Below, in pieces: positions 20,114 to 28,592 of a stretch of 40,444 nt of DNA. Position 1 is the first letter of the stretch; each line of letters starts with the position of its first letter. Both the position numbers and the translations under genes were made by a program. The DNA lies in NCBI GenBank assembly GCA_030849075.1, contig JASAOO010003317.1, positions 1 through 40,444 of the forward strand, given 5' to 3'. Source of the DNA: Zelonia costaricensis (lineage: Eukaryota; Euglenozoa; Kinetoplastea; Trypanosomatida; Trypanosomatidae). The notes under the pieces are model-generated. The model saw nothing but the letters and a program-made list of their open reading frames with translations, searched no databases and had not been told where the DNA came from.

Positions 20114-20929
20114 CGAGCATTTCGTTTGTTTTTTTTCCTGGCGAAGCGAGGAGAACAACGAAACACGTGGTCTCAGCGACAGCGGCGTTTTCTTTTTTCT
20201 TCTTCTGTTCTTTGCTGTTGGCGTCGCAGACGTGTACCGTGGTGGGTGCGCCGCCGCTTGTGCTGAAGGCGCAGCCGGTGCTGGCGTCACGTCAAGGGGA
20301 GGATTTGCGCTGGTGTCTCACAGTAAACACAGAACGAAAAAAAAAAAGGAAGAGCGCGTTGTATTCTAGAACGAAACACGCACAAGAGTTCTGCCGCGGT
20401 CTCTGTGAACTGGTCCGCAGGAGAGAGAGACACAGTGAAGGGTTGGCGGTTCTGTTTTTCCCTCTTGCGTTGACCTGTGTCCGCGTGCGTGGCTCACTCC
20501 GTGGTGAGAAGGACCACGCTTCAATCCTCTTCGGTGTGCTTCCGCACAGTCGAAGAGCGGCAGGGAACGGCTGGGGCGGCCGGGGGAGGGGAGAGGGGAG
20601 GAGAGTTGGTTGTGCAGGTGCGCGCAATGCGAGCGGTGAGCGGACAAGTCCGTCTTTCAACTCGCCGCATCCTCTGCGGACTTCCTCCGCCCCAACGTGA
20701 TGCAACTCTTTTCCTTTGCTGCTACGCTCTTGTGCACTTTCCCGTGAACCTCCACCCGAATTCGGTTCCTTCGCCGTCTTGCTTCCGGTCTACAGTGTTC
20801 AGCTCTCGTGCCTCGACAGACCCCCTTTCCTCCTCCTCCACACACACACACACACACGTCGTCCTTTGAGCACCAGCACCGCAGCTCGACGAGGCACTCT
20901 TCTCGTCCTTCTTTTTTTTTTTCACCGGG
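20114..20929 (+). other. Spacer between the TPR and elongin-B-like genes
   Basis: No gene is seen. It contains an A-run (about 20338-20348), G-rich mixed sequence (20560-20620), a (CA)n array at 20839-20857 and two pyrimidine blocks: 20821-20838, and 20897-20924 directly against the next ATG. Candidate splice AGs for the next gene are 20869-20870, 20877-20878 and 20892-20893. Confidence 0.6.
20839..20857. repeat. (CA)n dinucleotide array
   Basis: Uninterrupted CA repeat between two pyrimidine blocks, upstream of the elongin-B-like gene. Confidence 0.9.
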
Positions 20930-21412
20930 ATGTCCTCCTCGTACGCGGCCGGCGCGGCGGCTGGGGCGGCGGCGGTGGTGCCCGCCAACTACCTGCGTCT
21001 CAAGCGTCACCGCCGCACCGTCTTCCTCTACTGCGACTTCCAGCTCGACACGGTGCAGGCCATCAAGGAGCGCGTTGAGAAGCTGACGAGCCGCACCTTC
21101 TACACTACATGCCTCTACCTCGGCACCCAGCGCCTGGACGACGAGGCGACCCTGCTCAGCGCCGGCGTCTCGGAGGACGGGACGGAGCTATGGATCGGCT
21201 TCTCGAAGGGCAAGACGGTGGAGGGCGAGACAATATGGGAAGACGTCGAGGAGGCCAAGGCGCCTGCCGGGTCGGCCGCCGGCTTGACTGACGGCAACGG
21301 TACGGCCAGTGGCGCGGACGCCCCGGAGCTGCTCGTGACCGCCGCAGGGGCCTCGACGGTCGACCCGCAGGGCACGCGCCGGTCCACGGACGTTGGGGTG
21401 GCGTCGATGTAG
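20930..21412 (+). CDS. Elongin-B-like ubiquitin-fold protein, 160 aa
   Basis: The ATG at 20930 (caccgggATG) follows a pyrimidine block. After a short S/A/G-rich N-terminus (1-18), residues 20-92 read as a ubiquitin-like fold closest in my judgement to elongin [17 protein letters not shown] parallels the metazoan start in which a basic RRHK precedes the first hairpin, followed by the helix [14 protein letters not shown], the strand [18 protein letters not shown] (the L-y-x-x-x-x-L-D-D-x-x-T-L pattern of ubiquitin-like proteins) and [11 protein letters not shown]. The C-terminus lacks a di-glycine, so conjugation is unlikely. Residues 95-160 are acidic and then A/G/T-rich and probably disordered. 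In animals elongin B pairs with elongin C in cullin ubiquitin ligases and in elongin. Whether a partner exists here cannot be seen. Another non-conjugated ubiquitin-like protein is the main alternative. Confidence 0.85.
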   Translation: MSSSYAAGAAAGAAAVVPANYLRLKRHRRTVFLYCDFQLDTVQAIKERVEKLTSRTFYTTCLYLGTQRLDDEATLLSAGVSEDGTELWIGFSKGKTVEGETIWEDVEEAKAPAGSAAGLTDGNGTASGADAPELLVTAAGASTVDPQGTRRSTDVGVASM

Positions 21413-22183
21413 AAGAGCCAACAAAATAGAGGAAGGTGGTGTGTTTTGTGAGAACGTGGTAGCTGAGGCGGTTGATGCGCATTGAGCCACCGCCTGCTGC
21501 CACCATGTACAGTAGCTCTCCACCTCCGCCCTCAACCCCCCTTTGCCTGAAATCGAAGAGCAGCAGGTTGGGGGGGGGGGCGGCGTCTCCCGTGACCCAC
21601 GTCGTGCGTGTGGCGTGGCTGCCCCACGCATCACTCCAAAGACTCACTGAATGCAAACCGAACAAAAAAGGAAGGGAGGAAAAAAAGGAGGCGGGAGACG
21701 ATCTCCATGTGCGGAAGATTGGTACACTGAAGGCGTGCGGCCGCGTGCCGCTGCTTCCTGCGTCGTCGCGCACAGCTGGGTTTAGCGCCTTCTCCCCCTC
21801 TTCGCCGTCGCCTTGGCGAGGTCGTCGCTGTAGAAGCACATCAGCGTGCTCGATGTATCTCCGTCGCTACACGGTGCACTTGACGAGCTCCCCCCTTTCT
21901 CTTTGTCTCACTATCTGCTCACTCCATGGGTTTGTCACTCGGCCCTGACGATGGACACCGCGTTCTCAAGGCGCTACGACGGCCTCCAGTAGCGCCACCC
22001 TCAGCGCCCTCTCCCGCACGCACGCACTCGCCGCGTGGCCCTTCAGCGCCGCTGCTGTGCCGGCGTGAGCGCTTTCTTCACCGCCTCCCCTGTCTCACCC
22101 CGAGGGACGGCTCGCTGCACGGCACTTCACTTCGACTTTCACTTTTTTTCCCCTCCTGCCGTCTTGCTCGAGTGCGCGTACTG
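21413..22183 (+). other. Spacer between the elongin-B-like and 121-aa genes
   Basis: No gene is seen. The stretch is mixed in composition, with a G-run at 21571-21580 and A-runs near 21664-21690. The right end carries C/T-rich blocks leading into a polypyrimidine tract that directly precedes the next ATG. Confidence 0.55.
22126..22172 (+). promoter_or_regulatory. Polypyrimidine tract and splice acceptor for the 121-aa gene
   Basis: A C/T-rich run (22126-22168, with T7 and C4 blocks) is followed by the first AG at 22171-22172, only 11 bases before the ATG at 22184. Such a layout is a main reason to take the short frame downstream as a gene. Confidence 0.5.
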
Positions 22184-22549
22184 ATGCAGGCACCGTGGGA
22201 TGCTGTCATGACAGAGGCCTTCCGCCGGGCGCAAATGTCTAACCGCGTTTTTCCGCAGCTCTGCGACTTCCCGCCGTCCGTGCCGCGCGACGTGGTGGAG
22301 CTCAAGTACCTCATGCCCCTGCGCGCCTTGGGCGGGGAGGGCCCCAGTGGGGCACTGGCGCTGTCGCGGGCGTCACCGGCGCACTGTGGGCCACTTGAGG
22401 TGACAGGCTACACAGACCTTGCACACGAGGCAGGCGGCGGAGGGGCCCCTTCGTTCCTGACGCACGGCGGCGATGCCTGGGCTGCTGCGCTGTACGTTGA
22501 AGCGCACCTCGCACCATCTGTTGACTGCACCGGCACGCCAGCCTGCTGA
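22184..22549 (+). CDS. Small candidate protein-coding gene, 121 aa
   Basis: The frame opens upstream at 21926, but the first ATG after the polypyrimidine tract and AG is at 22184. The codons from there show the G/C-rich third positions of the neighbouring genes, unlike the spacers. The predicted product begins MQAPWDAVMTEAFRRAQ (an amphipathic helix), then has NRVFPQLCDFPPSVPRDVVE and LKYLMPLRALGGEG, followed by a G/A-rich half ending in TPAC. There is no signal peptide, membrane segment or known domain. The first 50 residues look ordered, the rest less so. No family is recognised. It may be a real, easily missed small gene of this unit, or a chance frame. Evidence for it is the codon pattern and the splice site only. 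Confidence 0.5.
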   Translation: MQAPWDAVMTEAFRRAQMSNRVFPQLCDFPPSVPRDVVELKYLMPLRALGGEGPSGALALSRASPAHCGPLEVTGYTDLAHEAGGGGAPSFLTHGGDAWAAALYVEAHLAPSVDCTGTPAC

Positions 22550-23655
22550 TGCTGCGAAGACCGGCTGTTGCGGCGAGGGCGAGAAGGCTGATGCAGCCCG
22601 CGGCGTTTCACTTTTGCGCGGGCAGTGTGAATGCTACCGTTACCGCCACGCTGCCCAGGCGCGTCCTGCTGCACTGCTCCGGCTGAATCGTGGGGTGACT
22701 TACCGCACGTGCGCTGACGAGAGTGAGGCAGTGCACCGGCGCGCTCTCACGGACAGGGTTGTGGAGCGCGACGCGGAGAAAGAGACAACCACCACAAACA
22801 GAGAACAAAACGCAGCAAGAGGTGGGAAAGCGAAGGGCACGGCACGTGACATCGAACCTTGCGTTGCATCTGAACGCAGTCCGCCAGCGGAGCTGTCGAG
22901 CACAAATCCCATCACCCCCCCCTCCTTGCAGACACACACACACACAGAGCATTTGCGCCCGTGTGTGTATGACAGTTCCCTGCAAACGGCACCACTTCTC
23001 TTCTCCCGCTCCCTCCCGCCTTCCATCGCGTCGATCGCCGCGTGGATTGAAAACTACAAGCACCCGCACTGGCCCCCCCCATCGGCTCTCACACACGTCA
23101 CCTTCTCGAACAAGACAAAGAGCCACTCACAAGCACACGTGCGCACACCGCGGCGAGGTGACGTGGCCACGCCGCCTTTCTTCCACTCCTTCGGACGCTT
23201 TCCACCACGCACAACCTCTTGCTCCCCTCCTCTCCGCCCGCCCCGCCCCCCTCCATACACGGAGCGAGCAGAAGCGCGAGTCCGTTAGCCGTGCCTCAAC
23301 TTCGCCGTGAAGAGCAGCACACGCAGGCCGTTCGGCGAGCGGCAGACACACGCACTCCGGGGCGTTGTGTGTCCACCACCTTCGCCACCACACGCTCCTC
23401 ATAGACGGACGGACGTGTCGTGCTCCAGGCATACGCGACAGCCCCCCCCCTCTTCCTCCGCTTCTTGAACGCACCTTCCCACGTGCCTTCTTTCCTTGTT
23501 CCTTTCCGATTTAGAGCTGATCCTCTGCTTTCTCTCCCTTACCCGCTTTCTTTTTTTCCCCCTTCTTCCGCTCTGTTGAAGTGCGCCCGCCTGCGTGTTT
23601 CTTCTGTGTGCGTCCTCTTCTTCACCCCTTTCCCTCGTCTCCGTTAGAATCCATC
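22550..23655 (+). other. 1.1-kb spacer upstream of the CLASP-like gene
   Basis: No further gene is seen. A frame running 22473-23288 has poor codon character and a low-complexity translation. Features are a CA array near 22931-22946, C-runs (about 22915-22922 and 23443-23450) and heavy C/T-rich sequence from 23440 to 23645. Confidence 0.6.
23611..23647 (+). promoter_or_regulatory. Polypyrimidine tract and splice acceptor for the CLASP-like gene
   Basis: A C/T-rich run ends in gttAG (AG 23646-23647), eight bases before the ATG at 23656. A second option is the AG at 23580-23581 after a longer pyrimidine run. Either excludes the in-frame ATG at 23581 from the transcript or places it at its extreme edge, so 23656 is the better start. 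Confidence 0.5.
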
Positions 23656-26151
23656 ATGGACGTCGACACCCTCTTGACGCGGCAGATGGAGCTGCACACC
23701 TCGGTGCGGCAGCCTCCAAAGAACCCGCAGGATCTCGTGCAGCTCATGGATGTGATGTCCAACTACAAACACTACTTCAAATCGCTGCGCACCCTGGCCG
23801 ACCGCTTCGCCGTCGAGCCGGAGACGGTTTTCCAGTCGTTCATGCACATCAGCGTCGGCGGCACCGTGAACTTTGATCGGCAGCACCAGGATGGCGCAGT
23901 GCCGATGCACCAGGCCAAGGTGCTGGCCCGATCCAACGCTATCGAGCTCGCCCCGACTCTGCGCAAAGAGCTGCCAAACTCTGAGCTGATGGTCTACGTC
24001 GGACTCAGCCGCGACCTGCGCAACACCCTGCGCGTGAAGGTCGAGGACGGCAACGACCTCAAGACGGCCGAGAAGAGTGTGTGCGAGGCGGTCGAGTACC
24101 TCACCTACATTCACCAACGCGCCCAGCACAACCCGGAGCGCCTGTACGCGCTGTACATGGCCGAGGACCCGACCTCGCTCGCGGCGCTGCTCGGCGACGG
24201 CGGCTCCGCGTCGCCCATGACGATGTCGACGGCGACGCTGCAGGATACCCTCTCCACCACCAGCCCCGGTCTGCAGCTGCCCGGCCTCGGGGAGTCCAGC
24301 GGCGCGGGGGAGGCGGAGCCGGCGGCGCTTCCGAGTCCGCTCTCCGCCTTTCTCCCGGAGCTCAAGCGGCAGTGCGCGGTGGCCAGCGACACGGCCGCAT
24401 CGGTCAGCGGCTCGGCGACGCGGCGGTTGAAGGCGGCGCAGGTGTTGCTGGACTGGGTCACCGCGGTGCCGGCCGAGTACTTCGCAGAGCACGCCGAGGC
24501 CATCACCACGGCGCTCTCCACGACGCTGGCGCAGCTGGCGGCAGAGAAGCGCTCCGCGCTGTGCCGAGTCGGCTGTGACGTCATCGTGATGCTGCTGCAG
24601 CGGCTCTCCACCGAGCCGGTGTTCCTCGAGGACGTGGGCCGCGGCACGTGCAGCACCAACCCCGCCACCTTTAGCGGCGCGCTGTCGCTCTGGGTGGCGA
24701 GTTTGGCGAAGGGCACCTACGTTACGGTGGCCGCCATCTCGTCCGCGACGGACACCGCGCTGCGCGTGGTTGCCGTACAGAGCCACGGCCACCTCTGCGT
24801 GGTGAAGTCGTTGTTGACGGCGCTTTCTGGTGGCTCGCAGACGGAGCTGCGCCGCAAGTGCCTCGGCTACCTCGCCCTCTGCGTCGTCGCGGCGCACCAG
24901 CAGCGACCGGAGCGGGTGCGCGAGCTCGTGCAGCTTCTCGGGCCCGTCGCGGTCAACTACGTGTCCATTGGCGACTCCCCAAGCCGCAAGATGGCCCGCG
25001 CGCTCTGCTCGGTGCTCCGCGTGTTGACCTCGTCGAGCGGGGCGGTCCCTGTTCTGCACATCAAGGACGAGCGGACGGAGAGCCTGGTGCAGCAGGAGCG
25101 GCCGCAGGTGGAGCCGGCCGTGCTCGGCGGCCCGCAGGAGCTGGAGGAACTTCTCTTCGAGGCCGACACCTTTGTCTCCTCCATCCGGTCCACCTTCTCG
25201 GCCGGCTCGCAGCGCAACAATCCCGCGGGCGGCAGCCTGCGCGGCGGTCGCGGCCGTGGCGGCGCCCGTGTGGGCGGGGGACAGAGAACGTTTGGCGTCT
25301 CTGCGACGTCGTCGGAGAGTCCGCTCAGCAGCTCGGTCGCGTCGAGGCACGGCGGTGGCGCTGGCGGGTCCGCGTTCGGGGAGCACGTGGTCGTGACGCG
25401 ATCGCCCTTGCGTTCGCAGCCGGCCGCCGTGCTGCCCGCGCCGCGCAGCCCTGCCATGGCCAAAGTGAAGAGCCCATCGCGTCGGGCCGCGGCACCGCGC
25501 CACGTCTCCCCCACCAGCCACGGCGCCGGCAACCAGACGAAGCCGGCCGGCCCCGCTGCCGCGCGGCGCGGCAGCTCCCCGGCTCGCGGCCCGTCCTCCA
25601 CCAACGCCTCCCCTGTGAAGGGCACCGCCGGTGGGGCGTCGCGTGCGCAGCCGAGCCCGTTGGCGTCCCGGGTGTCTGCCATGCAGCCGGGCGACATCTA
25701 CGATGCGGAGGTCTTTCTCGGTGACGCGGAGCCGAGCCCCACCGGTGTGGCCAGGCGCGGTGGTGGTGGCCGTCGTGTGTCGGCCGCCACCACCTCGCAC
25801 GACAGCACGGGCAGCGGCGGCGGTGGGGCTGCGGTGGGGGGGTCGGGGCACCTCGTCCTGCCGCCCATCACGCCGCACGTGCCGCACCGGGTTGCGCCGC
25901 TGCACGGGGAGGAGGACGTGCTGGTCGGCGGCACCCCGCGTCGGTGCCCGACCCTGCCCGCGAGTGACCGACTCGTGCCTATCTCTCTGCGCGAGCACGG
26001 CGATGCGGCACACGTAGAGCGCCTCATGCCAGCACCGTCTGGGGGCGCCTCTGGCGGCGGCGCGGGGTCCACGCCGGGGGCAGCGGCGCCGAAGATGAGC
26101 AAGGCACTGCGGCGCAAGATCGAGGAAAGCAAAAGCGGCCTCGGCGGGTGA
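23656..26151 (+). CDS. CLASP/TOG-like helical-repeat protein with basic disordered tail, 831 aa
   Basis: Residues 1-170 form an unfamiliar, ordered-looking helical domain (LTRQMELHTSVRQPPKNP..., YKHYFKSLRTLADRFAVEP). After a short linker, residues about 228-457 read as a HEAT/TOG array close to the CLASP N-terminal domain: helix pairs with ALCRVGCDVIVMLLQRL, then SLWVASLAKGTYVTVAAISS, ATDTALRVVAVQSHG and ELRRKCLGYLALCVVAAHQ, the same order as the CLASP blocks in which the protein chain is tested for microtubule binding. From about 500 to the end it is disordered and rich in S, P, R, G and A, with an RGG-like patch (about 528-546) and a final ALRRKIEESKSGLGG. CLASPs bind tubulin and stabilise microtubules; a basic tail is often the lattice-binding part. 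No SxIP end-binding motif was noticed. The role as a microtubule protein is inferred from one domain. Confidence 0.85.
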   Translation: MDVDTLLTRQMELHTSVRQPPKNPQDLVQLMDVMSNYKHYFKSLRTLADRFAVEPETVFQSFMHISVGGTVNFDRQHQDGAVPMHQAKVLARSNAIELAPTLRKELPNSELMVYVGLSRDLRNTLRVKVEDGNDLKTAEKSVCEAVEYLTYIHQRAQHNPERLYALYMAEDPTSLAALLGDGGSASPMTMSTATLQDTLSTTSPGLQLPGLGESSGAGEAEPAALPSPLSAFLPELKRQCAVASDTAASVSGSATRRLKAAQVLLDWVTAVPAEYFAEHAEAITTALSTTLAQLAAEKRSALCRVGCDVIVMLLQRLSTEPVFLEDVGRGTCSTNPATFSGALSLWVASLAKGTYVTVAAISSATDTALRVVAVQSHGHLCVVKSLLTALSGGSQTELRRKCLGYLALCVVAAHQQRPERVRELVQLLGPVAVNYVSIGDSPSRKMARALCSVLRVLTSSSGAVPVLHIKDERTESLVQQERPQVEPAVLGGPQELEELLFEADTFVSSIRSTFSAGSQRNNPAGGSLRGGRGRGGARVGGGQRTFGVSATSSESPLSSSVASRHGGGAGGSAFGEHVVVTRSPLRSQPAAVLPAPRSPAMAKVKSPSRRAAAPRHVSPTSHGAGNQTKPAGPAAARRGSSPARGPSSTNASPVKGTAGGASRAQPSPLASRVSAMQPGDIYDAEVFLGDAEPSPTGVARRGGGGRRVSAATTSHDSTGSGGGGAAVGGSGHLVLPPITPHVPHRVAPLHGEEDVLVGGTPRRCPTLPASDRLVPISLREHGDAAHVERLMPAPSGGASGGGAGSTPGAAAPKMSKALRRKIEESKSGLGG

Positions 26152-26492
26152 GCTGGGCCGCGCGCCTCGCGCTCGCTTCACGTTGCACTGGATGTAAGTC
26201 CCTCCTTTTGTCTTCTATGGAAAGGGACGCTGCCGACGCATGCGGCCATCCTGCACATGCGGCGGCGGCGGCGCCGTCGATGTTTGCTTTGCGAATCCTA
26301 CGCTCCAGTGGGTTGGACGGCATCGCTGCTGAGCAGTGGCGTGTCGTTGTGTGGTACGTCCTGACGAACCTGCTTTGCGTACAGCAACGTTCTCGCTATT
26401 TCCCCGCAGCCCAAGGTGAGCCCTCTTTTCGGCGCTCTCCGTCCACACAAAACAACTTCACACACGCACGCGGATGGCCCTGTCAACTACAC

Positions 26493-26511
26493 GCACACAC
26501 ACACACACACC
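26493..26511. repeat. (CA)n dinucleotide array
   Basis: CA repeat in the spacer upstream of the RFC gene. A second, similar array sits close to the RFC start (about 26814-26831). Confidence 0.9.
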
Positions 26512-26630
26512 GGCGTCCGTGCTACAGCTGGCAGCTTCGACGCCACCGATGTGACCTCACCATGACATGACTTCGCCGCGCAGGTTGGCAGCTTCTCCTC
26601 ATGACCTCCGTGAGGCAGTTCCTCCCAACT

Positions 26631-26684
26631 CCCTGCCCTCGCCTGCTCCCGTCCCCGTCCCTTCGTTCACTTCCGCGCTTTCAG
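26631..26684 (+). promoter_or_regulatory. Polypyrimidine tract and splice acceptor for the RFC gene
   Basis: A C/T-rich tract ends in gctttcAG (AG 26683-26684), about 170 nt before the ATG at 26854. The following leader contains CA-rich sequence. Confidence 0.5.
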
Positions 26685-26853
26685 CCGCTCACACACAAGC
26701 ACACGAACGCCGCGCGTCTCTGTGGCAGTGTTACACGGGGTGTCCGCGCCCACTCACCTCCATACAAGCACCTGTACACACAGGCGCACAGCAACGCATA
26801 GAGCCGACAACGCATACACACACACACACACCTTCATACGCCGCTGAAAGCTC

Positions 26854-27930
26854 ATGAGCGCTTCCTCGCAACCTGCGCAGAAGAAGGCGAAGACGGAGGG
26901 CGGTGTGTCGCCCGCGGCCCCTGCTGCGGCCGCGTCGGCGCCGTGGGTGGAGAAGTACCGCCCGCGCACCCTCGCCGAGGTCGAGGCGCAGGACGAGGCC
27001 GTCAGCGCCCTCCGTGCCTGTCTCAAGGAAGGGGCCAACATGCCGCACTTCCTCTTCCACGGACCGCCGGGCACCGGCAAGACGACCTCCATCCTGGCTG
27101 TCGCGCACGAGCTCTTTGGGCCCGACTACATCCGTGGCCGGGTGCGCGAGTTGAACGCGTCAGACGACCGTGGCATCAACGTGGTGCGGGAGAAGGTGAA
27201 GGTGTTCGCCCAGGGCGCCGTGTCGAGCGGCGGCAGCACGGTTACCCAGTCGGACGGTAAGGTGTACCCGGTGCCGCCATTCAAGCTCATCATCCTGGAC
27301 GAGGCTGACGCGCTGCTTCCGGACGCGCAGGGGGCGCTGCGGCGCATGATGGAGGACTTCAGCGACGTCACGCGCTTCTGCATCTTGTGCAACTACGTGA
27401 GCCGCATCATCGACCCGATTGCGAGCCGCTGCGCAAAGTACCGCTTCAAGCCGCTCGTGAAGAGCGCGCTGTACCACCGCATCGAGCACGTTGCCCAGGC
27501 AGAGGGCATCACGCTCTCGCCGGCCTCCCTGCAGGCCCTCGACACCGTCAGCGGCGGCGATCTGCGCCTCGCCATCATGCACCTGCAGTCCGCGCAGAAG
27601 GCGAGCGGCAACGACCTGTCCAAGGAGGACTTCGTCGCCGTCTCGGGCAGCGTGCCGCCCGACGTGATGGAGCGCTACACCAGCGCGCTGCTCTCCCACC
27701 GGCTGGAGGCGGTCATCGAGGCATCTCGCCGACTCGTCGCGGAGGGCTTCGCCGCCGCGCAGGTGCTGCAGCAGCTCCAGCGCTACCTTGTCAGTGCGGC
27801 ATGTCCGCTCAGCTCCGCGCAGCGCGGCAAGATTATGCTGAAGCTGTGCCAGACGGAGCGGCGTCTCGCTGACGGTGGTGACGACTACCTGCAGCTGCTT
27901 GACATCGGCAGCGCCATCAGCACCGCCTGA
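26854..27930 (+). CDS. RFC4: Replication factor C small subunit (yeast Rfc2/human RFC4 type), 358 aa
   Basis: This is an AAA+ subunit of the clamp loader, which opens PCNA and loads it on primed DNA in the nucleus. The motifs are all present: WVEKYRPRTL (31-40, RFC box II), Walker A GPPGTGKT (70-77), the LNASDDRGINVVREKV block (100-115), Walker B with LDEAD (148-152), sensor-1 region CILCNYVSRIIDP (176-188) and the SRC arginine finger (191-193). A lid domain and a C-terminal helical collar follow. The VREKVKVFA wording and the LIILDEAD/ALRRMME spacing favour the yeast Rfc2/human RFC4 subtype over Rfc3, Rfc4 or Rfc5. Length is normal. An insert between about 121 and 141 (GGSTVTQSDGKVYPVP) lengthens the loop before Walker B. 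The A/K-rich start (1-30) is a variable tail. Orthology to one specific subunit rests on reading, so the symbol is less certain than the family. Confidence 0.95.
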   Translation: MSASSQPAQKKAKTEGGVSPAAPAAAASAPWVEKYRPRTLAEVEAQDEAVSALRACLKEGANMPHFLFHGPPGTGKTTSILAVAHELFGPDYIRGRVRELNASDDRGINVVREKVKVFAQGAVSSGGSTVTQSDGKVYPVPPFKLIILDEADALLPDAQGALRRMMEDFSDVTRFCILCNYVSRIIDPIASRCAKYRFKPLVKSALYHRIEHVAQAEGITLSPASLQALDTVSGGDLRLAIMHLQSAQKASGNDLSKEDFVAVSGSVPPDVMERYTSALLSHRLEAVIEASRRLVAEGFAAAQVLQQLQRYLVSAACPLSSAQRGKIMLKLCQTERRLADGGDDYLQLLDIGSAISTA

Positions 27931-28592
27931 ACCCTTACACGGAGGGAGGCTTCTGCTTGCTGCGAGCATTCCCGTTTTTCTTTTCTTGTTGAGTTCCGGG
28001 GCAGGGACGAGGGCTGCGCAGGTCATGTCGTCCACACTGAACATCCCAAATCCTCTCTCTTGGTCTGGAGCGAACAGGGCTGCTGCTTTGCAGTGTGGCT
28101 GTCAGCTGGTGCGTTTGTGTATGTGTGCGTCTGTGTGTGTTCCGGCTTTTTTATTCTTACCTTCACCCTGCATAGACGAGGAAGGCACGGTCACGGCAGC
28201 CTTGCAAACGGCGTAAATACAATGCGCGCAAAGAACTGCGACCTCCATGGACACCGTCCGTGGCTGTTGCCCGGCTGCCGCACAAACGAACAGCGCAAGC
28301 GAAAAGATGCACCCGAGAAGGCAAACGGAACAGCCTGGCACTGCCACGCTTCCCCGATCTTCTTCCCCTTCACCGCCGCGGCCAACTCGATTCCTTCACA
28401 CGCCCGCACACACGCCCGCACACACAAGCGCAATGTCACCTCGGCACGTGGTCCACACGGCGATTTGACGCCATCGACCGCACTCCCCCCTCCCCCCTCC
28501 CCCGAAAAGGGAAAAAGAGAAGTGGACACGCCGCACTCTCCGTCTTCCTCCACACTCACACATACATCAACAAACGAAAAAAGAAAACGCGC
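27931..28592 (+). other. Spacer between the RFC and thioredoxin-like genes
   Basis: No gene is seen. TG-rich sequence (about 28111-28140) gives way to CA-rich and then C-rich sequence (28481-28503). The latter is followed by AG at 28508-28509, a possible splice acceptor for the next gene. The long open frame continuing up from the next gene is spacer translation. Confidence 0.6.

Larger units (their letters stand above)
26152..26853 (+). other. Spacer between the CLASP-like and RFC genes
   Basis: No gene is seen. It holds (CA)n arrays at 26493-26511 and about 26814-26831, and a C/T-rich block (26596-26682) that serves the next gene. Confidence 0.6.

Noticed and set aside
23644..26181. 845-codon - strand open frame opposite the CLASP-like gene
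   Set aside because: Mirror of the + strand codon bias; low-complexity R/H/G/A-rich translation.
28260..28592. N-terminal extension of the thioredoxin-like gene
   Set aside because: Spacer translation with CA-repeat-derived T/H runs; would bury the signal peptide.
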